18,119 nt of DNA from SIG455 sp045659025 (GCA_045659025.1 JAZOWA010000029.1:1-18119), one strand, 5' to 3'; positions 1-7,139 are shown, numbered from the stretch's first letter. Numbers and translations are program-made. Notes: generated by a model from the letters alone, not told the origin.

Positions 1-48
1 ACACTATATATTGTGTTTTTCCTATTGACAAACCACAATTCAATATGT
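1..48 (+). promoter_or_regulatory. Tandem NrdR-box-like operator upstream of nrdD
   Basis: Positions 1-16 read acactatatattgtgt, which matches the NrdR-box consensus (acaCwAtATaTwGtgt) at essentially every position. A weaker copy lies at 33-48 (ccacaattcaatatgt, roughly 11-12 of 16 compatible). The two boxes are 32 bp centre to centre, about three helical turns, which is the arrangement known for NrdR. Box 2 lies inside the -35/-10 spacer, so binding should block RNA polymerase. The box assignment comes from reading the sequence; repression by NrdR is inferred from family knowledge. No nrdR gene is in the window. Confidence 0.82.
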
Positions 49-54
49 TACAAT
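25..54 (+). promoter_or_regulatory. Promoter of nrdD-trxB
   Basis: A TTGACA -35 lies at 25-30 and a TACAAT -10 at 49-54, with an 18-nt spacer. Transcription would start near 60-62 and give a leader of about 62 nt before the ATG at 124. The second NrdR-like box overlaps the spacer and the start of the -10. Confidence 0.75.
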
Positions 55-55
55 G

Positions 56-99
56 ACTAGGCAACGATGGATAGTGTCACTATCCCCCGATGACCTAGT
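56..99 (+). promoter_or_regulatory. Palindrome in the nrdD leader
   Basis: GGATAGTG (69-76) and CACTATCC (78-85) form a perfect 17-bp inverted repeat with one central base. A second pair of arms, actagg (56-61) and cctagt (94-99), surrounds it. The inner palindrome lies wholly within the predicted transcript and can fold as a 7-bp hairpin with a 3-nt loop. The outer arm starts at or before the predicted transcription start, so it may work only as DNA. It could be an operator or a leader hairpin; no known riboswitch was recognised. Confidence 0.5.
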
Positions 100-123
100 T
101 ATTTTTTTACAGGAGGTATATAT

Positions 124-2490
124 ATGTATAATGTTGTTAAACGTGACGGTAAGCTGGCTACATTTGACCTTTCCAAAATCAGCACAGCTATCAAGCAGGC
201 ATTTGATGCGTGCAACAGACAGTATAATGATGACATAATTGATTTCCTTGCACTTAAAGTTACTGCTGAATTCGAGCCCCAGATCAATGACATGAAGATT
301 GATGTGGAGCATATCCAGGACAGCGTTGAGTCTGTACTTATCAAAGCAGGCTACAGCGATGTTGCCAAGGCATACATCGTTTATCGTCGTCAGAGAGAAA
401 AAATCCGTAATATCGGTGCTACCATGGTTGACTACAAGACTATTGTGGACAACTACCTCAACATCAATGACTGGCGTGTTAAGGAGAATTCCACTGTTAC
501 CTACTCTGTAGGTGGTCTTATCCTCAGCAACTCCGGTGCTATCACCGCTAACTACTGGCTCTCTGAAATCTATGATGATGAAATTGCCAACGCTCACCGC
601 AACGCTGATATTCACATCCATGACCTTTCCATGCTCACAGGTTACTGTGCAGGTTGGTCACTTAAACAGCTCATTCAGGAAGGCCTCGGCGGTGTACCCG
701 GTAAGATTACTTCTGCTCCTGCATCTCATCTTGCCACCCTCTGTAACCAGATGGTTAACTTCCTCGGCATTATGCAGAACGAGTGGGCCGGTGCTCAGGC
801 GTTTTCTTCATTTGATACCTACCTTGCTCCCTTCGTTAAGGTTGATAACCTTGACTACAAGCAGGTTAAAAAGTGCATAGAGTCCTTCATCTTCGGCGTT
901 AACACTCCCAGCCGTTGGGGTACTCAGGCTCCCTTCTCCAACATCACACTTGACTGGACTGTTCCTAACGACCTCGCTGAACTTAACTGTATTGTTGGTG
1001 GCAAGGAAATGGACTTCAAGTACAAGGATTGCCAGAAAGAAATGGATATGGTTAACAAGGCGTTCATCGAAATTATGATCGAGGGTGACGCTAACGGCAG
1101 AGGATTCCAGTATCCTATCCCCACCTACTCCATCACAAGCAACTTCGACTGGTCTGAAACTGAGAACAACAAGCTTCTCTTTGAGATGACCTCCAAATAT
1201 GGCACACCTTACTTCTCCAACTATATCAACAGCGATATGGAACCCAGCGACGTAAGAAGTATGTGCTGCCGTCTCCGTCTTGACCTCCGTGAACTCCGTA
1301 AAAAATCAGGTGGTTTCTTCGGTAGCGGTGAGTCCACAGGTTCTGTTGGCGTTGTTACAATCAACATGCCCAGAATCGCATACCTCGCAACTGACGAGAA
1401 AGACTTCTACAACCGTCTTGACCGCATGATGGATATTTCTGCTCGTTCACTTAAAGTTAAGAGAACTGTTATCAGCAAACTCCTCAATGTTGGTCTGTAT
1501 CCCTACACCAAGAGATACCTCGGCAGCTTTGACAACCACTTCTCTACCATCGGTCTCGTTGGTATGAACGAAGTTGGTCTTAATGCTAAATGGATTAAAG
1601 CTGACCTTACAAACGAAAAAGCTCAGCAGTTCACAAAAGATGTCCTCAACCACATGAGAGAGCGTTTGTCTGATTACCAGATGGAATACGGCGATCTCTA
1701 CAACTTGGAGGCAACTCCTGCAGAGTCTACCGCTTACCGTCTTGCTAAGCACGACCTCAAGCACTATCCCGAAATCATCACCGCAGGTGAGGAAGATGGT
1801 ACTCCCTACTACACCAACAGCTCACACTTGCCCGTTGGCTACACAGAGGATATCTTCACCGCTCTCGACGTTCAGGATGAACTCCAGACTCTCTACACAT
1901 CAGGTACTGTATTCCACGCATTCCTCGGCGAGAAAATGCCTTCATGGAAGGCCGCTGCAAACCTCGTTCGCAAGATTGCAGAAAACTACAAATTGCCTTA
2001 CTACACACTCTCTCCCACATATTCCGTATGTAAGACCCACGGATATATCGCCGGTGAGCACTTCACCTGTCCTGAGTGTGGTGGCACCACAGAGGTTTAC
2101 AGCCGTATCACCGGTTACTATCGTCCCGTACAGAACTGGAACGACGGTAAATCTCAGGAGTATAAAGAGCGTAAAGTATACGATATCGAAAACTCCAAGT
2201 TTACCAAAGGCGCACCTTGTGCATGCGGATCTGCTGAAAAAGCAACTGCAACCACAGGTGCAACAGACGGCACTTACCTCTTCACAACTGCTACCTGCCC
2301 CAACTGCAAGATGGCAGTATCAATCCTTGACAAGAACAATGTAGAATATACAAAACTTCTTGCTGAGGAAAATCAGGAGTTGGTTGCTCAGTTTGAAATC
2401 AAACAGGCCCCCACTCTCGTGGTTGTAAAGAACGGTCAGGCAGAGAAATTTGTCGGTGTATCTGATATCAAAAAAGCTTTGAAGGTGTGA
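124..2490 (+). CDS. nrdD: Anaerobic (class III) ribonucleoside-triphosphate reductase with C-terminal redoxin domain
   Basis: This is the glycyl-radical enzyme that makes dNTPs without oxygen. The 788-residue protein starts with an ATP-cone (about 1-93). It then has the NrdD barrel, with C175 in YCAGWSL and an adjacent Cys pair, C381-C382, in MCCRLR. A zinc-like site follows, C636-x2-H639 and C649-x2-C652, where one ligand is His instead of the more usual Cys. The glycyl-radical motif is RITGY with G664. Residues about 717-788 form a thioredoxin/glutaredoxin-like domain with CPNC (C725, C728) and a cis-proline-type APT (P763); an extra CAC lies at 699-701. This tail is not part of the classical formate-dependent E. 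coli/T4 enzyme. The AGGAGG at 111-116 fits the ATG at 124. The activase gene nrdG is not in the window. I infer that the fused redoxin supplies electrons, helped by the reductase encoded next. Confidence 0.96.
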   Translation: MYNVVKRDGKLATFDLSKISTAIKQAFDACNRQYNDDIIDFLALKVTAEFEPQINDMKIDVEHIQDSVESVLIKAGYSDVAKAYIVYRRQREKIRNIGATMVDYKTIVDNYLNINDWRVKENSTVTYSVGGLILSNSGAITANYWLSEIYDDEIANAHRNADIHIHDLSMLTGYCAGWSLKQLIQEGLGGVPGKITSAPASHLATLCNQMVNFLGIMQNEWAGAQAFSSFDTYLAPFVKVDNLDYKQVKKCIESFIFGVNTPSRWGTQAPFSNITLDWTVPNDLAELNCIVGGKEMDFKYKDCQKEMDMVNKAFIEIMIEGDANGRGFQYPIPTYSITSNFDWSETENNKLLFEMTSKYGTPYFSNYINSDMEPSDVRSMCCRLRLDLRELRKKSGGFFGSGESTGSVGVVTINMPRIAYLATDEKDFYNRLDRMMDISARSLKVKRTVISKLLNVGLYPYTKRYLGSFDNHFSTIGLVGMNEVGLNAKWIKADLTNEKAQQFTKDVLNHMRERLSDYQMEYGDLYNLEATPAESTAYRLAKHDLKHYPEIITAGEEDGTPYYTNSSHLPVGYTEDIFTALDVQDELQTLYTSGTVFHAFLGEKMPSWKAAANLVRKIAENYKLPYYTLSPTYSVCKTHGYIAGEHFTCPECGGTTEVYSRITGYYRPVQNWNDGKSQEYKERKVYDIENSKFTKGAPCACGSAEKATATTGATDGTYLFTTATCPNCKMAVSILDKNNVEYTKLLAEENQELVAQFEIKQAPTLVVVKNGQAEKFVGVSDIKKALKV

Positions 2491-2497
2491 TCTTAAA

Positions 2498-3397
2498 ATG
2501 AACACATACGACATTATAATTATCGGCGGCGGCCCTGCGGGGCTGACCGCCGCAATCTATGCAGGAAGAGCCAATAAAAAGGCATTAATAATCGAGAAGG
2601 GTACTTTTGGCGGTCAGATCACCTCCTCACCGAAAGTAGAGAATATTCCCGGATTTATGAGCGTGACAGGCAATGAGTTTGCTGAGAAGCTCATTGAGCA
2701 GGCAACCAATCTCGATGCCGACATCGAATGCTGTGAGGTGACAAAGATCATCCCCGGCAACCCCCATACTGTTGTAACCGATGACGGTGAGTTCTATGCC
2801 AAAGCAATTATCATTGCTACCGGTACAAAGCACCGTTTACTCGGTCTTGACAGAGAGGAAGAGTTTATCGGCAACGGAATATCTTTCTGTGCGGTATGTG
2901 ATGGTGCTTTCTACGCAGGTAAAGACGTGGTGGTGGTAGGCGGTGGCAACTCTGCATTGCAGGAAGCGTTGCTCCTGTCTGAGACCAGTGCCAAGGTAAC
3001 AGTAATCCAGAATCTTGATTACTTAACCGGCGAGGACAAGCTCCAGAAAGCCATTGAGAAGAAAGACAACATTGAAGTTATACTCGGCACCGTGGTAAAA
3101 GAACTCCACGGCGACAAGGATTTGACTTCTATCATCATAGAGGGCAAAGACGGAGTGAAAGAACTTAACCTTGACGGAATGTTCGTAGCCATCGGTCTTA
3201 TCCCCCAGAACAGTGCATTTGAAGGCACTATCAATCTGGACTCCTACGGCTATATTGACTCCGGTGAGGATTGCACTACTAACGCGGAAGGAATCTTCGT
3301 GGCAGGCGATTGCCGTCGCAAGAGAATCCGTCAGGTAGCAACAGCAGCATCTGATGGTGCAATAGCAGCGTTGGCCGCATGCAGTTATATAGGTTAA
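2498..3397 (+). CDS. Thioredoxin-reductase-like flavoprotein disulfide reductase
   Basis: This 299-residue protein is a low-molecular-weight thioredoxin reductase. It has an FAD-binding GGGPAG at 10-15, a redox-active CAVC (C131, C134) followed by D135, a second Rossmann motif GGGNSA at 148-153, and the C-terminal flavin motif FVAGD (D271). NADPH-dependent TrxB proteins carry an HRRxxxR motif after the second Rossmann strand; here the matching stretch is VIQNLDYLTGEDK, without that arginine cluster. NADPH may therefore not be the donor, and a ferredoxin-dependent flavin thioredoxin reductase of clostridial type is possible. The gene begins 7 nt after nrdD, with a ribosome site (aaggtg) inside the nrdD end, so the two are surely cotranscribed. 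The likely substrate is the redoxin domain of NrdD or a free thioredoxin. The family call is firm; the donor is unsettled. Confidence 0.93.
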   Translation: MNTYDIIIIGGGPAGLTAAIYAGRANKKALIIEKGTFGGQITSSPKVENIPGFMSVTGNEFAEKLIEQATNLDADIECCEVTKIIPGNPHTVVTDDGEFYAKAIIIATGTKHRLLGLDREEEFIGNGISFCAVCDGAFYAGKDVVVVGGGNSALQEALLLSETSAKVTVIQNLDYLTGEDKLQKAIEKKDNIEVILGTVVKELHGDKDLTSIIIEGKDGVKELNLDGMFVAIGLIPQNSAFEGTINLDSYGYIDSGEDCTTNAEGIFVAGDCRRKRIRQVATAASDGAIAALAACSYIG

Positions 3398-3401
3398 AAC
3401 A

Positions 3402-3430
3402 AAAGGGCTTCTTCGGAAGCCCTTTATCTA
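3402..3430 (+). terminator. Terminator after the nrdD-trxB unit
   Basis: AAAGGGCTTC (3402-3411) pairs perfectly with GAAGCCCTTT (3416-3425) around a TTCG loop, an especially stable tetraloop closed by C-G. The T-rich tail is short. It begins 4 nt after the flavoprotein stop codon. Confidence 0.85.
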
Positions 3431-3450
3431 TAAATATTTCAAAATATATC

Positions 3451-3479
3451 TTGCAATTTACCTCGAATAATATTATAAT
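3451..3479 (+). promoter_or_regulatory. Promoter of the tRNA-Pro gene
   Basis: TTGCAA at 3451-3456 and a perfect TATAAT at 3474-3479 are separated by 17 nt. Transcription would start about 7 nt upstream of the tRNA. Confidence 0.75.
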
Positions 3480-3492
3480 AATTAAAGTATTT

Positions 3493-3566
3493 CGGGATGT
3501 GGCCCAGTTTGGTAGGGCACTACGTTCGGGACGTAGGAGCCGCAGGTTCAAATCCTGTCATCCCGA
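3493..3566 (+). tRNA. tRNA-Pro (anticodon CGG)
   Basis: A complete 74-nt cloverleaf can be drawn. The acceptor stem is CGGGATG (3493-3499) with CATCCCG (3559-3565), and the discriminator is A3566. The D stem is GCCC/GGGC. The anticodon stem is CTACG/CGTAG with loop TTCGGGA, giving anticodon CGG at 3527-3529 (reads CCG, proline). The T stem is GCAGG/CCTGT with one G-U pair and loop TTCAAAT. CCA is not encoded and must be added after transcription. A promoter lies just upstream and a terminator just downstream, so it is a single-gene unit. Confidence 0.96.
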
Positions 3567-3568
3567 TT

Positions 3569-3605
3569 AAAAAGAAGAATATCCATCAGGGTATTCTTCT
3601 TTTTT
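3569..3605 (+). terminator. Terminator of the tRNA-Pro gene
   Basis: The A-rich arm aaaaagaagaata plus tcc (3569-3584) pairs with ggg plus tattcttcttttt (3589 onward), with one G-U pair and a 4-nt loop near 3585-3588. It runs into a long T stretch. The A-rich side means it could also stop transcription from the other strand. Confidence 0.82.
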
Positions 3606-3769
3606 GTTTTTGAGGGTGACAGGATTTGAAGCTTAAGAAGGCAACGAGCGTAAAAAACGATTGAGTATCGTTTTTAGCGAAGTTGGTGCGATGTCGGGTA
3701 CTGTGAGCGTAGCTTACGGTCGACAAGCAGGGCAGATTGCTCAGCAATATGCATCCTGTCATCCCGATT

Positions 3770-3806
3770 AAAAAGAAGAATATCCGTCAGGGTATTCTTC
3801 TTTTTT
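3770..3806 (+). terminator. Second copy of the tRNA terminator
   Basis: This is the same A-rich/T-rich hairpin as at 3569-3605, copied with the repeat. It keeps its stem and T tract, so it should still act, possibly on both strands. It lies upstream of the small gene at 3888 and would insulate it from tRNA transcription. Confidence 0.7.
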
Positions 3807-3887
3807 GTTTTTGAGGATAGCACAATATTTGTCTCTGTACCATATTTATATAAGAGAATTAAAAACTTAAATCAAAGGGGAAGCAAA

Positions 3888-4055
3888 ATGAATCCGTGTA
3901 CTCTTACCGCTTCTGTAAATGCCCTTGCCAATGCGATTTCCTGCAATTTGAGCTTAGAGGAAACCGCTTTACTTGCTGCTATCTTTGTGCAATTAGGTGA
4001 TACTCTGGCAACTATAGGCGCACAAAAGGCAATATGCCTGGCAGATGAGGACTAA
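3888..4055 (+). CDS. Small DUF6774-like protein
   Basis: This is a 55-codon gene, ATG at 3888 and TAA at 4053-4055. An aggggaa ribosome site lies about 5 nt before the ATG. The protein starts MNPCTLTASVNALANAIS and contains LLAAIFVQLGDTLATIGAQ, a pattern I associate with the small DUF6774 proteins common in Clostridia. It has three cysteines (C4, C19, C50) and a hydrophobic helical middle, but no signal peptide. The function is unknown. It converges on the DUF421 gene and the two stop codons overlap by 4 bp (4052-4055). No clear promoter was found upstream; the segment 3817-3887 is AT-rich, with only weak -10-like matches. Confidence 0.75.
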   Translation: MNPCTLTASVNALANAISCNLSLEETALLAAIFVQLGDTLATIGAQKAICLADED

Positions 4056-4735
4056 TTTATAGGAAATAGGGTAAGGGTATTATCCTTATCGCATATTCCC
4101 AGATATATTTCCTTGGCGGTGTGGTATCTCTGCTTTTTCAGTTCCTTATCCAGCCACACAAGATCAAGGCCGAGGCGTTTTAAGTTGTCGTGCAGGATTC
4201 TGCCATCCATAATAATCTCTGTGCATATACCCGTTTCCTCGGGTGTGATATTCATATCCTCCGGCGTGAGCGGTCTTTTAATGCTTTTAGGCAGAATGGT
4301 CAATCTGCCATTATATTCAAACACCGCTGTTTCTATATTATTTATATCAAAATAACCTGCCTGACGACACATAGCCATAAACTCTGACAGTTCTATCTTG
4401 GCTTTCTTCATATTATCACGATATAGGTTTCCATTATGCATAACGATAGTGGGAGTGCCGTTGATATATTTACGAGCCTTGGGGAACTTATGTGCAATCA
4501 CCGTCAGGAAAAACGACACCATGCCATATACCACCATTGCTATAAGGGGCTTTAACGGGAATTCCAGCTCTGTGGCCAGCTCTGCTGCGATTGAGCCGAT
4601 AGTGATACCCGTGATATAATCAAAAAAATCAAGCTGTGCCATTTGTTTGTGGCCTGTGATTTTAGCAATCACAAAAAGGGAAGTGGCAGAAAGCAGAGAT
4701 GTCAAAGCGACTTTAATCGTATCTATTACAATCAC
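4052..4735 (-). CDS. DUF421/YetF-like membrane protein
   Basis: This 227-residue protein has three predicted membrane helices in its first 85 or so residues and then a cytosolic alpha/beta domain. Family features include QLDFFDYITGITIGSIAA between the helices and GTPTIVMHNGNLY followed by a long amphipathic stretch. ETAVFEYNGRLTILPK is the typical core of the C-terminal YetF domain. The start is GTG at 4735, with a GAGG ribosome site 7 nt upstream. Relatives are linked to the spore inner membrane in some Bacilli, but the biochemical role is not established. The gene follows RNase R on the same strand but is separated from it by a terminator. No convincing promoter was found in the short gap. 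Confidence 0.88.
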   Translation of the reverse strand: MIVIDTIKVALTSLLSATSLFVIAKITGHKQMAQLDFFDYITGITIGSIAAELATELEFPLKPLIAMVVYGMVSFFLTVIAHKFPKARKYINGTPTIVMHNGNLYRDNMKKAKIELSEFMAMCRQAGYFDINNIETAVFEYNGRLTILPKSIKRPLTPEDMNITPEETGICTEIIMDGRILHDNLKRLGLDLVWLDKELKKQRYHTAKEIYLGICDKDNTLTLFPIN

Positions 4736-4783
4736 ATCCTTTCCTCTATTATGCCGTGCTGAAAGGATGTTTATTACAAAAAT

Positions 4784-4810
4784 AAACGGGACGCCTGAGG
4801 TGTCCCGTTT
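4784..4810 (-). terminator. Terminator of the RNase R gene
   Basis: Read on the minus strand, AAACGGGAC(A)CC pairs with GG(C)GTCCCGTTT, a stem of about 12 bp with one G-U pair and a 3-nt loop. A TATTTTTG tail follows. It begins 4 nt past the RNase R stop codon. Confidence 0.85.
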
Positions 4811-4814
4811 AATA

Positions 4815-6917
4815 TTATTCTGCCACCATGAAATCTATTTCTCTTGAGGCGGTGTTTACCGCGGCGACCTTGATGGTTATTTCATCACCTATTCTATAGG
4901 TGGTACCGCTTCTCTCCCCTACCAGAGTAAGATTCTTCTCAACGAATTCATAGTAATCATCTTTAAGCTCTGTCACACGGACAAGACCTTCCACCGTGTT
5001 ATCCAGCTCCACAAAGAAACCGAAATTAGTGACTGAGGATATGATCCCCTTATACTCGTTGCCGATTTTATCAATCATATACTGGGCTTTCTTGAGGTCT
5101 TCTATCTCACGCTCTGCTTCCTGGGCATTTATCTCCGTTTCACTGGAGTGTATAGAGACGCGGAGGACAAACTCATTGAGCTTATTTATCCTGTCATCAT
5201 CAGGTGTGGAGGTGAGGTATTCCTTAATAATGCGGTGGATGGCAAGGTCAGGGTATCTGCGTATGGGTGAAGTAAAGTGGCAATAGCAAGTGGATGCAAG
5301 GCCGAAGTGGCCTTCATTAGAATTACTATACTTCGCCTTGGCAAAGGATCGGAGCATAACCCTGGAAACCACGTTCTCATAGGGTGTGCCCTTAATCTTA
5401 CTGAGCATATCGGAAAACTCTCCCGGATGAGCATTATCCCTGCCCTTAATACGCAGGGACATACTCTGTACAAAATCGTTGAATGCAGAAATCTTCTCGG
5501 GAGAAGGACGCTCGTGGATACGATATACAAAGGGTGATTCCATCCAAAAGAACTGCTGTGCTACGGTTTCATTACAAATAAGCATAAATTCCTCAATAAT
5601 ACCATGAGCAACAGTGGGAGTCGATTTATAAATATCGGTGGGTTTTCCTTTATCATCAACTACAATTTTCGCCTCGGGGAAGTCAAACATTATACTACCC
5701 CGATTAACTCTCCTGCTAAATAATATACGGGAAAGCTCTGCCATAAGGAAAATTTCTTCCTTTATATACGCATATTTTTGGCACAATGCATCATCGCCTT
5801 CTAAAATAGCCGACACGTCATCATAGGTCATCCTCTCGCAAGTGCAGATGACGCCCTTATCAATAGAGTGATTTATCACGTTACCATTAAAATCAATCTC
5901 CATAATAACGGACAGAGTGAGCCTATCAACCTTGGGATTAAGTGAACAGATACCATTGGAAAGCTCTCTCGGAAGCATTGGCACAACTCTATCGGGAAAG
6001 TACACACTGGTACCACGATTGAATGCCTCTTTATCAAGGGGGGATCTCTCCTTAACATAATGTGTGACATCCGCTATATGAACACCAAGGATATAACTGC
6101 TATCAGTTTTCTTAATGCTGACTGCGTCATCTAAGTCCCTGGCATCAGCGCCGTCTATAGTAAATATCTTATCTGCCCTGAAATCCCGCCTGTCTTTAAG
6201 TTCATCAGCCAAGACAGTTTGAGATGTAGACCTCGCCTCTGCCATAACATCATCAGGAAAAGCGGAGGTGAGCCCAAACTGCTTCATAACCGATACAACA
6301 TCCACACCCGCTTCCGAAGGGAAACCGAGAATCTCCGTAACCTCGCCCTCAGGGTTACGTTTGCCATCGCCCCAGGAAGTGATTTTTACCACTACTTTAT
6401 GACCGTTACGGGCGTTCATAGTCTTACTCTTGGGGATGAAGATATCTGAACTCAATCGGGTGTCATCAGGGATAACAAAAGAGAAATTTCTCTCTCGGTC
6501 AAATCTGCCGACTATGATGAGATTGGCCCTCTCAAGCACCCGGGTAACTTCACCCTCTCTTTTGCGGCTGCCACGATCCGAACGAGTGACAGACACAAGA
6601 ACCGTATCGCCGTTAAGTGCACCAGCAGAGGCAGAAGCAGGAACGAAAACATCATCGCCCTCATCAGGGATTACGAAACCAAAACCTTTTTTGTTCCCTT
6701 TATATATACCCTTTACAAGACCCGCCTTATCAGCAGAGATATACCGCTTCTTTTTAGTCATCACGATTTCTCCGCTCGCCTCAAGTTCGTCAAGAATAGC
6801 ACGTAAAGTGGGCTGATCAACATCCGGAACGCCAAGCAAAAATGCCATATCCGATATGGTACAGGGGACATATTCTTCACTTCTTATAAACAGCAGAATT
6901 TTCTCTCTTTTTTCCAT
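4815..6917 (-). CDS. rnr: Ribonuclease R (RNB-family 3'-5' exoribonuclease)
   Basis: This processive exoribonuclease degrades structured RNA and helps with rRNA/tRNA quality control. The 700-residue protein has an N-terminal winged-helix region (about 1-65), cold-shock-like domains (KGNKKGFGFVIPDEGDDVFVP, and a second near VGRFDRERNFSFVIPDD), the RNB catalytic domain, and a C-terminal S1 domain (YKGIISSVTNFGFFVEL...). The catalytic acidic motif DGADARDLDD is complete: D255, D261, D263 and D264 correspond to D272, D278, D280 and D281 of E. coli RNase R. HFTSPIRRYPDL also fits the family. I chose the ATG at 6917 because GGAAGG lies 7 nt upstream; a longer reading from TTG at 6932 would put that ribosome site inside the coding region. 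The C-terminus lacks the long basic tail of the E. coli enzyme. It is transcribed alone from its own promoter. Confidence 0.96.
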   Translation of the reverse strand: MEKREKILLFIRSEEYVPCTISDMAFLLGVPDVDQPTLRAILDELEASGEIVMTKKKRYISADKAGLVKGIYKGNKKGFGFVIPDEGDDVFVPASASAGALNGDTVLVSVTRSDRGSRKREGEVTRVLERANLIIVGRFDRERNFSFVIPDDTRLSSDIFIPKSKTMNARNGHKVVVKITSWGDGKRNPEGEVTEILGFPSEAGVDVVSVMKQFGLTSAFPDDVMAEARSTSQTVLADELKDRRDFRADKIFTIDGADARDLDDAVSIKKTDSSYILGVHIADVTHYVKERSPLDKEAFNRGTSVYFPDRVVPMLPRELSNGICSLNPKVDRLTLSVIMEIDFNGNVINHSIDKGVICTCERMTYDDVSAILEGDDALCQKYAYIKEEIFLMAELSRILFSRRVNRGSIMFDFPEAKIVVDDKGKPTDIYKSTPTVAHGIIEEFMLICNETVAQQFFWMESPFVYRIHERPSPEKISAFNDFVQSMSLRIKGRDNAHPGEFSDMLSKIKGTPYENVVSRVMLRSFAKAKYSNSNEGHFGLASTCYCHFTSPIRRYPDLAIHRIIKEYLTSTPDDDRINKLNEFVLRVSIHSSETEINAQEAEREIEDLKKAQYMIDKIGNEYKGIISSVTNFGFFVELDNTVEGLVRVTELKDDYYEFVEKNLTLVGERSGTTYRIGDEITIKVAAVNTASREIDFMVAE

Positions 6918-6965
6918 TTTTATACCTTCCAAAAAGGGAATTTTTATTGATTTTCATCATAAATA

Positions 6966-6994
6966 ATTATACAAGTTTATATGGTTTCAGTCAA
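6966..6994 (-). promoter_or_regulatory. Promoter of the RNase R gene
   Basis: On the minus strand, TTGACT (6994-6989) and a perfect TATAAT (6971-6966) are separated by 17 nt. This leaves a leader of about 40 nt before the ATG at 6917. Confidence 0.85.
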
Positions 6995-7032
6995 GTTTAT
7001 TATACCCCTTTTAGAGGTTACAAACATTATTA

Positions 7033-7107
7033 CTTTTGTGTAATTACTATAGTTTTTTGCTAAAAGTTTTGTGAATTTTACACAATTGTTACATTTGTGT
7101 AAAATTG
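7033..7107. promoter_or_regulatory. Inverted and direct TTGTGTAA repeats between divergent promoters
   Basis: Arms attttacacaa (7075-7085) and ttgtgtaaaat (7095-7105) form a perfect 11-bp inverted repeat with a 9-nt centre. The half-site ttgtgtaa also occurs at 7036-7043, with a near copy (ttgtgaat) at 7070-7077. The cluster sits just upstream of the -35 of the peptide operon and well upstream of the RNase R promoter. The layout suggests an operator for an unidentified regulator. The region is very AT-rich, so some of the symmetry may be chance. The rest of the 6918-7188 gap holds only the two promoters. Confidence 0.5.
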
Positions 7108-7110
7108 TCC

Positions 7111-7139
7111 TTGATTTCTTGACATATAAAGGGTATAAT
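7111..7139 (+). promoter_or_regulatory. Promoter of the peptide operon
   Basis: TTGATT at 7111-7116 and a perfect TATAAT at 7134-7139 are separated by 17 nt. A TTGACA at 7119-7124 looks better as a -35 on its own, but it is only 9 nt from that -10 and has no good -10 at normal distance. Transcription would start near 7146. Confidence 0.75.

Larger units (their letters stand above)
3552..3816 (+). repeat. Duplicated tRNA-Pro 3' end plus terminator, flanking a palindromic segment
   Basis: Bases 3552-3615 (last 15 nt of the tRNA, its terminator and a few flanking bases) recur at 3753-3816, offset 201 bp, with one difference (a3585 versus g3786). Between the copies, 3614-3630 is an inverted copy of the tRNA T-arm region 3547-3563 (16 of 17 bases). 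Bases 3614-3625 can pair with 3753-3764, so the segment 3614-3764 is bounded by 12-bp inverted repeats. Inside it are a hairpin aaaaacgat (3653-3661)/atcgttttt (3667-3675) and a short palindrome attgctcagcaat. No open reading frame of note is present. It may be a tRNA-associated repeat element or the scar of an insertion at the tRNA end. Confidence 0.8.

Noticed and set aside
40..621. 193-codon minus-strand reading frame
   Set aside because: It lies antisense to nrdD and covers the nrdD promoter, with no ribosome site and no recognisable protein features.
3379..3570. 63-codon reading frame across the terminator and tRNA
   Set aside because: It covers the UUCG terminator and the whole tRNA-Pro gene, both clear non-coding features.
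3552..3816. attL/attR of an integrated phage or ICE
   Set aside because: Only about 137 bp lie between the repeated tRNA ends, with no integrase or cargo; at most a remnant.
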